Part shown: positions 55,363-64,000 of the stretch, piece after piece | How positions within the stretch are numbered: position 1 is the stretch's first letter | Layout: each line of letters opens with the position of its first letter | NCBI GenBank assembly: GCA_029747015.1 | Contig: JAKOGI010001254.1 | Coordinates: forward strand, 78,501 to 142,500 | Origin: Carnegiea gigantea | Lineage: Eukaryota; Streptophyta; Magnoliopsida; Caryophyllales; Cactaceae | DNA length: 64,000 bases | Direction: 5' to 3' | The notes under the pieces: model-generated | The model's database searches: none | Seen by the model: only the letters and a program-made list of their open reading frames with translations | Told to the model about the DNA's origin: nothing | Translations under genes and position numbers: made by a program

Positions 55363-56460
55363 ATAGTTGATGAATAGATAACCCTTTAACATCTTCTCTA
55401 AGACTGCAATCTTAGACTCAAGATGACTTACATTAGAATCAACATGCATCCCACCACACCATCAAACCTAGAGCTTAAGTCGTTATCTCTAGTAGGTCTC
55501 CCATTACATGGTATTCTCAATGAAGTCATCTTAAAATTTTCAAACAGCAGTGGCACTCTTAGGAAGAAAGTCATGCTAACACGTGGACTCTAACATAGTT
55601 TTAGTTTGTTGGTAAACTTTTCATAAATAATTTGACGAAGATGCAGTTGTTCTAAACTGTGGTGAGGACCTTAAGCCAACTAATTGAACAAGTTGATTGA
55701 TTTCATTCCTTAACTTTATAGTTTTGGCACTGGAAAAATATTTTCTCAAGAACAACTTAACAAAATCATTCCAAGTAGAAATAGAATTAGCAACCAAGTC
55801 ATACATCCATCTTTTAGCAACATCTTTGAAAGCAAAAAGGAATAGTTTCATTCCAACCATATTAAGAGATACATTAGGAAAATGCATCATGGAGCATACT
55901 TCCTCAAATTTTCTCATAAACAGATATGTATCCTCGAAACTAGTGAACTTATGAAGCATTTGAGCATAACGAGGTCTCAATTTAAGGTGACATTAGGACC
56001 TAGGTTAGCCAAGTCAAAGCATGATGGCAAAGAAGTCCTTGGAGGATAGAAAATATCATTCAAATGTCTCTTTTATGCCATTTCTTTTAATTCATATTTA
56101 GATTTAGGTTCGAGTTGAGTTTCAGGTTCAAGTTTAATCCTAATGAGTCTTCTTCTCTTAGGCCATTAGGAAAATGCATCATGGAGCATATTTCCTCAAA
56201 TTTTCTCATAAACTGATATGTATCCTCGAAACTAGTGAACTTATGAAGCATTTGAGCATAACGAGGTCTCAATTTAAGGTGACATTAGGACCTAGGTCAG
56301 GCAAGTCAAAGCATGATGGCAAAGTAGTCCTTAGAGGATAGAAAATATCATTCAAATGTCTCTTTTATGCCATTTCTTTTAATTCATATTTGGATTTAGG
56401 TTCGAGTTGAGTTTCAGGTTCAAGTTCAATCCTAATGAGTCTTCTTCTCTTAGGCTATCT
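55363..56460 (-). pseudogene. Gag N-terminal part of element C with duplicated start region
   Basis: The open frame 55980-55621 reads MRPRYAQMLHKFTSFEDTY, FEEVCSMMHFPNVSLN, FKDVAKRWMYDLVANSISTW and FVKLFLRKYFSSAKT. The lead-in FYPPRTSLPSCFDLA lies upstream in a shifted frame. The end near 55400 (SHLESKIAVLEKMLKG) joins to 33829 when element 4 is removed. The start region is duplicated (55872-56455). Confidence 0.82.
55872..56455 (-). repeat. 292-bp tandem duplication at the gag start of element C
   Basis: The units 55872-56163 and 56164-56455 are nearly identical; I count about eight or nine differences. Each holds the block from PETQLEPKS-type lead residues through FEEVCSMMHFPN or FEEICSMMHFPN. 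The similarity is clearly higher than between the two LTRs of element C, so the duplication is younger than the insertion. Confidence 0.93.
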
Positions 56461-57211
56461 AACCAAACCAATCATGTAATTCCCACACCCTCAAAAGTCT
56501 TTTTGATCTTTTCTTTTTTTTTTGGATTTTTTAACGCAAAAATAGAAAAGAAAATAAAAATGAATAACATAATCATTAAATAAAAATAAATAGAAAATCA
56601 AACAAAGCTACAAGCACAAAATTATATGCATTCAAAATTCAGCAAAATCAAGCATAACACGCACATATTTTTTCAGCCTAAAATAATGTAGAAAAATAAA
56701 ACATAAAATTGCAAGAAATTAAAAAAATGCAAAGAATATTAGTTCAGAAAATTACCAAAAAAAACTATGGAAATTCTAGAAAAATTCAAAAAAATCACCT
56801 AGACTCTAAAAACCCTGGAAACCTACTAAAAAAACTAGAAAGGAAAAATAAGCATTGAATTTATACCAAAACATTACATAACCTAAAAATAAAAAAATTG
56901 CGCGAACTTACACTGATTTTTTCAGTTTTAACCTAATTGTAACATTACTGTACATGGTACTATTCATAGTGTTGAATTTTTATTTTAATTGTTTGACATA
57001 AAAATAACTATAAACTGACAAAAACAACAACTAAACAAAAGCAAATCAAAATGTAAATTTTAAATGCAAAAATAAGAACACAATTCCAAACTACTTTTAA
57101 AAAAAATTGGAACTAAGCAAACTATAACATAAAAGCAAACACGAAAAGAAACAACAAAGATTCAATCGACTAAACTACGGCTTGGCTCGTAATCTAATTT
57201 CACAATTGCCA
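56461..57211 (-). other. Leader of element C
   Basis: This is 0.75 kb of A-rich non-coding sequence between the primer site and gag. I see no motif. Confidence 0.6.
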
Positions 57212-57229
57212 TTCTTGGCATTGGCACCG
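57212..57229 (-). other. Primer binding site of element C (tRNA-Asp type, strongly decayed)
   Basis: The plus strand reads ttcttggcattggcaccg. Against the tRNA-Asp 3' end it keeps 11 of 18 positions, and five of the seven changes are C to T or G to A. The location between leader and LTR supports the call. Confidence 0.6.
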
Positions 57230-57241
57230 AAACTTATTATC

Positions 57242-57583
57242 TAAATTTCTGTAAGCATACAGCTTTATCGTCGTAACACTTGAGATTGTCAAGCTCAGGG
57301 ATGGGTATGAAATTAGATTACTGATAGTCTAAACTAGTGTGAACTCAAGAAGTCAATCAAATTCTATTTATATATGGTTATCAACTAACTAAAAAAACCA
57401 AAAAACAAAAAACCTAAACTTAAACACACAAAAATATGAAATAGATTAGCTCTTATACAATCAGGACCATGACCAAGCACAATCCATAAACTTTCATCTT
57501 GTAACCTATTAACGGTAAAAAAAAAAAAGTAATTAAAATCACTGAATTGAACCATTCAAATCTTGATAAGAGAGATTCGTAGC
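57242..57583 (-). repeat. 5' LTR of element C, first part
   Basis: It aligns with 25028-25400 of the 3' LTR and stops at gtagc (57579-57583), where element 5 begins. It resumes at 63526. Confidence 0.82.
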
Positions 57584-57675
57584 TAATGCATGGACGCTTC
57601 CATTTGACCAAATAAAGGCATGAAACGCTTGTAGGTGAGCCCAATGGAGGTTGAAGATTAATCACCCCAAAGATG

Positions 57676-57725
<50 letters not shown>

Positions 57726-58692
57726 GAGAGTGTGTGTGTGTGTTTATTCCCAAGTAATCAGAGAAGGCTTCTAATGGCAAACATTCAACACTTGAAATAA
57801 GTAGCAAGAAGATAATTCATCTCACCCTCTAACCCTCTAAAGCTTTAACACCAAGGGTTAGACTAAAGGGAAGACTCAAATCACCACCCTCGCAACAGAG
57901 ATAAAGATTTTGAGATTTTGAGGAAAACCAACCCTTCAAGCTCTCATATCATTCATTCAATTAAATTTTTCATGGAGGTAATTGGGTTCATAAATACATA
58001 ATGGGAGGGGGAATTAGTTTTGCATCAGTGGGGTAAGTGGTGTAATAGGACATTTACAAAATATCGTAGAAAAATAAATCAAGATGCTTAAGATAATTAA
58101 AATTACTATGAGCTATATTTTTCAAGATTCATCCTCCATCTTCTAGGGAGCCAGGAGTAGGCTCAACTCCTCCAATCAGGTGCTGCCACTTGTCGACTCT
58201 TCCGTTGTGTGTGAACACTCATTCCATGCTGATTAATCCTTAAACTTACAGCCTGAATCTCCTTAATTAAGCCTATAATCAGAACTGCGCACTTTTCAAC
58301 CTTGCTCGATATTTAGCTCATAACTTTCTTAATTCTTGAAATTTGTTGGCGATTCTAGACTGTGGAAAATAGACATCCAGGACTTCCCATCCATGTATAA
58401 TTTATGAAAATTAGAGCTCATTTGCCTGGTAAAAATTGTGCTACATAAAGCAAAGTATTCTGCCCACAAACTAAAAATGAGCTAATGAGGTGGTTTTAGG
58501 AGGATTAAGTGGTTAACTCCTTATTTAGGGCTACTATGGGCCTAACCACCTTTTATAACCCTATTTGGACCTTCTTAACGGTCCCAAGTCAATTATTAAC
58601 CTAGGGGGGCCTAGTCCTTGACTTAGGGTCAATAGTGGGCCGACTTGGTTGATGACCCTCACTAGTGCGAGTAGGCCCAAACTCAGGAGTTG
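57584..58692 (-). repeat. 3' LTR of element 5
   Basis: It aligns with 61863-63515, for example gcttgtaggtgagcc, gaagattaatcacccc and gaaggcttctaatggcaaa. It carries an (AG)n then (TG)n tract (57679-57742) that is short in the partner. It shows the empty site of the hAT MITE at 58533-58540 (actatggg). Confidence 0.85.
57679..57742. repeat. (AG)n(TG)n microsatellite in the LTR of element 5
   Basis: AG dinucleotides with one ACAG break are followed by TG dinucleotides. The partner LTR has only agagggagagagtg at the same place (61970-61985). Confidence 0.92.
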
Positions 58693-59500
58693 GGAAGAGC
58701 TAAGATAGGAGTCGAACAAAGCTTATCCTTGGTGGTTTCAAAGGCTCTTTGGGCGGCCTTTGTCCACTCAAAGCTTTCTTTTTTCATACATTTGGTTACA
58801 GGAAGCATAATGGAGCTGAAGTCATTGATGAGCCAGTGGTAGAAAGAAGCCGACCAAAAGAAGCTTCGCACTTCCATGATGGAAGTGAAAGTAGGCCATC
58901 GTTTGATAGCCTCCACTTTAGATTCATCAACTTGAATTCCCTCATTGGACACAATATAGTCAAGAAAGATAACTTGAGAAGTGAGTAGCTCACATTTCTC
59001 AAGTTTGGCATATAACTTTTGTTGTCACAATACTTGGAATACTTGAGAAAAATGCTCCATGTGAGATGTTTCATCACGACTATACACCAAAATATCATCA
59101 AAATACACCACAACAAACTTCCTAATGAATGGTCTTAAGGCCTCATTCGTGAGCCTCATGAAAGTGCTAAGAGCATTAGATAGACCAAATGGCATCACAA
59201 GCCACTCATATAACCCAAATATAGTTTTAAGGGCAGTTTTCCACTCATCTCTTTCTTTCATTCTAATTTGGTAATAGCCACTCCGGAGGTCAATTTTGGA
59301 AAAGACCTTGGACCCATATAACTCATCAAGCATATCATCCAGCCGAGGAATAGGAAATCGATACTTGATGGTGATGTTGTTTATGGCCCTAGAATCAACA
59401 CACATATGCCAAGTGCCATCTTTCTTAGGTACCAAAAAGGCGGAAAGCAAACATGGACTCAAGCTTTCCCTAATGTACCCATGATTAAGCGACTCTTAGA
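58693..59500 (-). pseudogene. Reverse transcriptase of element 5, truncated by deletion
   Basis: The frame 59462-59025 reads [70 protein letters not shown] and [15 protein letters not shown], with both catalytic Asp residues. After a shift, 58952-58683 gives NEGIQVDESKVEAIKRWP and FEWTKAAQRAFETTKDKL, ending ILALPNS. The LTR starts straight after, so RNase H, integrase, untranslated region and polypurine tract are gone. Confidence 0.9.
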
Positions 59501-59585
59501 TTTGTCGCTGAAGTTCTTTTGACTCGTTAGGATTGCACCTATAGGCTAACGTGTTTGGCAAATAAGCGCCTCGTAGGAGATCAAT

Positions 59586-60200
59586 TTAGTACTTAATTCC
59601 TCTCAAAAGAGAGAGCCCCAGGGGTAGATCATTGGAGAATACATCCTCAAACACTTTCAAGAGTGATTGAGCTAAAGGATGCATGGATTTCACTCCTTCA
59701 CTTCTGTTTGATTCTACGATAAGTAAGGTAAATAAATTCTTACTCTTACTAATGGCTCTCTCCACCCATGTTTCACTTATAAAAAGGCGTTTTTCACTTC
59801 CCTTCCCTAGCTTAGATTTGAGAAGTTTAGGTGGAGGTAGCGGTGTCAAAGTAAGATTACCACCCATGTACTTGAATGCACAGGTATTGGCATGTCCATC
59901 ATGAATCACGTGATCATCAAACAGCCATGGTCTACCAAGCAACACGTGACATGCATTCATGGGAAGAACATCACATAGTACTTCACCACAATATGGACCA
60001 ACTGAAAATGCAATAAGTGCTTGCTTAGAAATGGTTACCTCGCTTCCTTGTTTGAGCCATTGGAGAGAATAAGGGGTAGGATGCACCTTTGTAGGTAATT
60101 GAAGCTTTTCAATGAGTTTTTTGGAAGCAACATTGATGCAACTTTCTCTATCAATGATCAGCTTACACACCTTGCCTCCGATAGTGCATCAGGTGTGGAA
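59586..60200 (-). pseudogene. Protease of element 5
   Basis: The open frame of 194 residues (60170-59586) contains CKLIIDRESCINVASKKLIEKL (in parts), SLQWLKQGSEVTISKQ, LCDVLPMNACHVLLGRPWLFD and HVIHDGHANT. The active-site region IIDGGSC of the family is IIDRESC here. The C-terminal part leads to the RT through HPLAQSLLKVFEDVFSNDLP. Confidence 0.82.
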
Positions 60201-60203
60201 AAA

Positions 60204-61360
60204 TTACTCCCTTTGGCTTGGCTCATAAGAAGCCTCTTGGATATGAAGTGCTCTCCAAATCACTAAGAGTTCTATTACATCTGGGGTGATCAAAGCTTGA
60301 TTCTCATTCTCTACTTCCTCTTCACTAGTAGCTTCTTCAATAGCCTGAATTTCTTCTACTTCTCTATTGGTAAGGGTCCTTCGGTTAGGACAATTCATTT
60401 AGAAGTGTCCATAACATTTGAAACACTTTTTAGCCTCCAATCTCTTTGGTAGTTCACTAGCAATCCCTTTGCCCTTGTCAAGAGTTTTGACAGGTGTAGG
60501 GGTAGTGATAGCTTTGTTGGGGGCAGAGTAACCCTTGAGGGTACTCGAAGGACGAATAGAGGAAGTGGTTTGAAAGGTTTTCATCTCTTAAGTTGTTTCT
60601 CAACCTTGATAGCTAGGTGAAACACATCATCAAAGGATAAGTAAGGTTATAACTACATCTTGCTAGCAATGCTAAGAGATGACCCCTTAATGAACCTAAT
60701 AATCTTAAGTTCGGGTTTGTCATCTTGGCTAACCCGTATTTGGAGTTGTTTGAACTCCCTAATGTACTCTTCTAATTTTAGATTCTCTTGGTTGAGAGAG
60801 ATAATCTTGAGATAGAGTTCTTGTTTGTAAGAAGGAGGTAGAAATCTCTTGTCTATATGTTTCTTGAGTTTAGACCAAGTCTTAATTTTGGATTTGGCCT
60901 CTCTAGCTCTAGTCTTCTTCAAATATTCATACCACAATGAATCATACCACTTCATCTTGAGAATGGCCAACTTAAAGGCCTCCTCATCATTGTAATCTTT
61001 GAGTTCAAAGATCCTTTCAAGGGCTTGGACCCAATCAAGGTAGCTCTCCAGGTTAAGATTGTCATCAAATTCTGGAGCCTCAACTTTGAGATCCTGAAGA
61101 TCATCCCTTTTATGCCTTAGCCTTCTTGGCCTTCCTTCCTCATCATCAAAGTCTTCATAGGAGGAAGAGTATTCAATGTCAATAGGGTGAGCATTGTAGA
61201 CTCATCGATAAGGGTTTCGTGGTATGGATTCCCTTACTTGTGCAATCTCTTGAGTGAGTTTTCTCATTTGCTCTTGAAGCTCTACAAGGGCTCTACCAAT
61301 CTCATTGGCTTGCTCAAAGGAAATTTTTGAGGAATGAGAAGGACTACCTTCATTAGTCAT
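60204..61360 (-). pseudogene. Gag of element 5
   Basis: The start MTNEGSPSHSSKISFEQA is at 61360. The first frame ends at a stop near 61202. Next come LNLESYLDWVQALERIF (about 61030), the open piece 60970-60653 (AILKMKWYDSLWYEYLKK, LPPSYKQELYLKI, LEEYIREFKQL) and LSFDDVFHLAIKVEKQL. A zinc knuckle follows, CFKCYGHF then NCPNRR (about 60385-60440), and the acidic linker EAIEEATSEEEVENENQ-type in 60398-60204. This is Retrotrans_gag-type capsid with a CCHC. Confidence 0.85.
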
Positions 61361-61848
61361 GGTTGATAGAGAAGAAAAAGGAGGGGAAAACAGAGCAGGC
61401 ACGGACGTGCTGAAGGAACACAGGCAAGAAAATAGTGAAAAATAAGGGGCACAAGCATGCTTTGTGGCACAGGGAGTCGTGCCAGATCTTTGAAACAGGA
61501 TTTAAGAGTGCAAGAAAGGGGTACGGTTGTGCCAGGCAGCATGGGGTGGTCATGCCAGGCAACACAGGGTTAAATTTTCAAAGTGCAGGATTTTGACACA
61601 GACGTGCCAAGTGGCATTGGGCGCCAGTGCTAAATTTCTAGTTTCATGTTTTTAGCCTTTTGGTGGAGTTTTAGTGATGTTTTTTGTTAGGGTTTGTGCT
61701 TGGGTTATAATTAGGGTTCATTGTAAACTAGATAAGAGATTTAAAGAGGAAGAACTAATGAAAAAATAGTATAGAAAGGGAAAAACCTCAAGTAATTCCA
61801 ACACAAGGAAGGTCGGAATGGATGATTACCAAGAGATAGGATCATTAT
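61361..61848 (-). other. Leader of element 5 with GGCAC/GTGCC palindromes
   Basis: Between the primer site and gag, four to five inverted GGCAC/GTGCC or GCACG/CGTGC word pairs lie at 61395-61625 (for example gcacggacgtgc at 61399-61410). In an RNA this part could form a series of hairpins. ORFs 61353-61565 are shadows. Confidence 0.6.
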
Positions 61849-61861
61849 GCTCTGATACCCA
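61849..61861 (-). other. Primer binding site of element 5 (initiator Met type)
   Basis: The sense strand reads TGGGTATCAGAGC, the standard TGGTATCAGAGC with one extra G. It abuts the right LTR. Confidence 0.82.
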
Positions 61862-61862
61862 A

Positions 61863-63525
61863 TGGCGTATGGAGGCTTCCATTTGGCCAAGTAAAGGCAT
61901 CAAATGCTTGTAGGTGAGCCTAATGGGTGTTGAAGATTAATCACCCCAAAGATGAACCAAAAGACAGAAACAGAGGGAGAGAGTGTTCCCTAGTAATTAA
62001 AGAAGGCTTCTAATGGCAAAAATTCAACACTTAAAATAAGTAGCAAGAAGATAATCCATCTCACCCTCTAACCGTCTAAAACCTTGGCACCAAGGATCAG
62101 ACTCAAGGGAAGACTCAAATCACCACCTTCCTAAGAGAGATAAAGATTTTGAGATTTTTAGAAAAACCAAGTTTCAAGCTCTCATCTCATTCATTCAATC
62201 TAATTTTTCATGGAGGTAATCGGGTCCATAAATACCTAATGGGATGGGAAATTAGCTGTACATTAGTGGGGCAAGTGGTTCAATAAGACGCTTACAAAAT
62301 ATCCTAGGAAAATAAATCAAGATGCTTAAAATAATTACAATCACTATGAACTGTATTTTCCAAGATTCATCCTCCTTCTTCTAGAGAGCTATGAGTAGGG
62401 TCTGCTCCTCTAAATGAGGTGTTGCCACTTGTTGCCTCTTTCCTTGTGTGTGAAGAATCATTCTATGCTAATTAATTCCCAAAATTACAGCCTGAACCTA
62501 CTCAATTAGGTTGATAATCAGAACCGTGAACTTTGCAGTCCTGGACCAACCCTTACTCCCATAACTTTCTCAATTCTTGGAATTTGTAAGCGACTCAAGG
62601 CTGTGAAAAATAGACATCCGGGGCTTTCCATCCATGTATAATTTTTAGAAATTGGAACTTATTTGTCTGGTAAAAACTGAGTTATAAACAAAGCAAACTA
62701 TTCTACCCAGAACCTAAAAATGAGCTAATGAGGTGGTTTTGGAGGATTAAGTGATTAACTCCTTGTTTAGGGCTACTATGTGCAAAGGTGGTAATTTTAC
62801 CCGCACCCGTTGGATATCCATTCCACCCGATCCAAAAAAACGGGTGAAAACCCGAAATATATGGATGATGGATGGATGATGGATGATGGTTTGACGGATT
62901 GGATTGGATCCGGGTGATGCTCCATCCGACCTACCACTCGATCCATCACCCACTTAGTCATCTACTTGTTTATCTCCTATTTGCAATGAGTTTACTTTTT
63001 ATTTTTATCCTTTAAATTTTATTCATTTTTTGGGACAATTACATTCTCAATTTTATGATTTTCATCAAAGTTAATATGACGAATATGATATTTATTCCTT
63101 CCATATACCTAAAATATCTTTTTTAAACTTTTCAAAAGACAAAGATTACTTTTTTATATAAATTTGCTAACATATTACATATAAACTTTTATCACCCATT
63201 TACAACCCGATCCACCCGTTTTCACCTGCGGATGACGGATGGATGGATTGTATTAGATTTTTGCGGATGATGGTTGGGTTGGATGAAGCGGATTCAAGCG
63301 AGTGATGGATGAGGATGATGTTTCATCCGACCCGAACCCGATCTATTGCCAGCCCTAACTATGGGCCCAACCATCTTTTCTAACCCTATTTGGACGCTCT
63401 TAAGGGTCCGAAGTCAATATTGACCTATGGGAACTTAGTCCTTAACCTAGGGTCAATATTGGGCCGTCTTGATTGATGTCCCTCACTAGTGAGAGCGGGC
63501 CAAGCTCAGAAGTTGCTCCACATAA
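61863..63525 (-). repeat. 5' LTR of element 5, interrupted by a hAT MITE
   Basis: It is about 1.08 kb when the MITE and one target copy (583 bp) are removed, which agrees with the partner at 57584-58692. The outer end is defined by the gtagc copy at 63526-63530. Confidence 0.83.
62783..63357. mobile_element. hAT-type MITE 3, in LTR of element 5
   Basis: The right end complement tagggctggcaat and the left end caaaggtggtaat match at 8 of 13. The 8-bp flanks actatgtg (62775-62782) and actatggg (63358-63365) match at 7 of 8. The partner LTR shows the unoccupied actatggg at 58533-58540. The body has inverted acccgatcc/ggatcgggt-type words and gatgg repeats. It is 575 bp and non-coding. Confidence 0.93.
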
Positions 63526-64000
63526 GTAGCAGCTCTAAAATTCAACCAAAACTCCAAAAGAAGAACCAAATAGAACTTGAAAATATATGATTCATCAACA
63601 ACTAATGAAATTGAAGACTTGTAATACCCAAGTTAAAAAGTTCGAACAACAAAGAATATGAAACTGGAGATTTGACTAGAGCCTTAAAACCGAACATGAG
63701 AATCTACAAAACCTTGATGGAGCAAGCAAAACAGGCCAAAATAGGAGCAGAATAGAGTCTAACTGCAAATTCTTTTCTCTAAGTACTAGCACTGATTGAA
63801 ATAAATTGATAGAATACTACTCATATTTGATGAAAGTCCTTGGGATATCAACATCAAAATCATCAAAATTTCACTTGAATTAAGAAAAAAGTAGAACCAA
63901 TTGCAAACATTTGATATTCTAAGAAACGGATATGAAACTGGAAAAAGAAAGAAAGACAACAAGAAGAGCCGAAGAACAAGAACCAAAAACAACCAAAAAT
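63526..64000 (-). repeat. 5' LTR of element C, second part (cut by window end)
   Basis: It continues 57583 after element 5 and aligns with about 25375-25850 of the 3' LTR, for example caaaactccaaa, atagaacttg, gaacatgaaactgga-type and tggagcaagcaaa. The LTR runs past 64000. Confidence 0.82.

Larger units (their letters stand above)
57584..63525 (-). mobile_element. Element 5: chromovirus-like Ty3/gypsy in the 5' LTR of element C, internally deleted
   Basis: Its LTRs (57584-58692 and about 61863-63525) flank gag, protease and RT. Target copies gtagc lie at 57579-57583 and 63526-63530, and the uninterrupted site is readable in the other LTR of C (agtagctgcc, near 25379). The initiator-Met primer site and the [13 protein letters not shown] support a chromovirus-type lineage (CRM or Reina-like not resolved). 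RNase H and integrase are deleted. A hAT MITE sits in the right LTR. Confidence 0.87.
25028..64000 (-). mobile_element. Element C: Athila-like retrotransposon, host of the large nest (extends past window)
   Basis: The pieces at 25028-33829, 55363-57583 and 63526-64000 rejoin into one minus-strand element: 3' LTR, integrase, RNase H, RT, protease, gag, tRNA-Asp-type primer site and 5' LTR. Gag is interrupted exactly where element 4 starts and ends, and the LTR exactly where element 5 starts and ends. Its protein blocks (FIDDFSV RT, MCQ-type gag) resemble element 4. No third ORF is seen between integrase and the 3' LTR. All coding parts are broken. Confidence 0.85.

Noticed and set aside
1..64000. 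tRNA, rRNA, CRISPR, bacterial operons or an intact host gene
   Set aside because: No cloverleaf, rRNA block, spaced repeat array or long unbroken conserved ORF is present; the only tRNA-like signals are primer binding sites.

Overview
This is plant nuclear DNA made almost entirely of decayed transposable elements. The evidence is Ty3/gypsy elements of the Athila type (primer sites complementary to tRNA-Asp, an extra ORF after pol), chromovirus-like elements with initiator-Met primer sites, a Ty1/copia remnant, hAT-type and Tourist-type MITEs, and a solo LTR. I see no intact cellular gene, rRNA, tRNA or CRISPR. The density and age of the nesting suggest pericentromeric heterochromatin of an angiosperm; the species cannot be told from this window.

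Layout. (1) 1-11240: Athila-type element 1, minus strand, its low-coordinate LTR cut by the window edge, with gag, protease, RT, RNase H, integrase and an ATHILA-type third ORF, all with stops and frameshifts. It sits in an LTR remnant (11241-11638) related to the family of element C. (2) 11639-18207: a diverged repeated unit, a Tekay/Del-like LTR (13091-15011) and a Ty1/copia gag-protease-integrase remnant (about 16150-17640). (3) 18208-23711: element 7, an internally deleted chromovirus-like element on the minus strand. Its gag is split by a 2.7-kb insertion holding a solo LTR with a perfect 5-bp target duplication. (4) 23989-24460: a Tourist-type MITE with TTA duplications. (5) 25028 to beyond 64000: element C, a minus-strand Athila-like element that contains everything else to the right edge.

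Nesting inside element C. Element 4 (33830-55362, plus strand, same broad lineage) splits the gag of C. Element 2 (43961-52844, minus strand, same family as element 1) lies in the 3' untranslated region of element 4. Element 5 (57584-63525, minus strand, chromovirus-like) lies in the 5' LTR of C, and a hAT MITE lies in an LTR of element 5. Two more hAT MITEs lie in the gag and 3' region of C. Two stretches give four levels of ancestry: C > element 4 > element 2, and C > element 5 > hAT.

Most interesting signals. In two Athila-type families, a palindrome-rich module next to the LTR promoter recurs in the spacer just upstream of the third ORF. This suggests that the downstream ORF has its own duplicated promoter or control module. 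Element 2 is a mosaic whose protease comes from another Athila sub-lineage and whose RT-integrase is lost. Three coding-region tandem duplications and one microhomology-type deletion are also readable. All LTR comparisons are by eye; no identities were computed.
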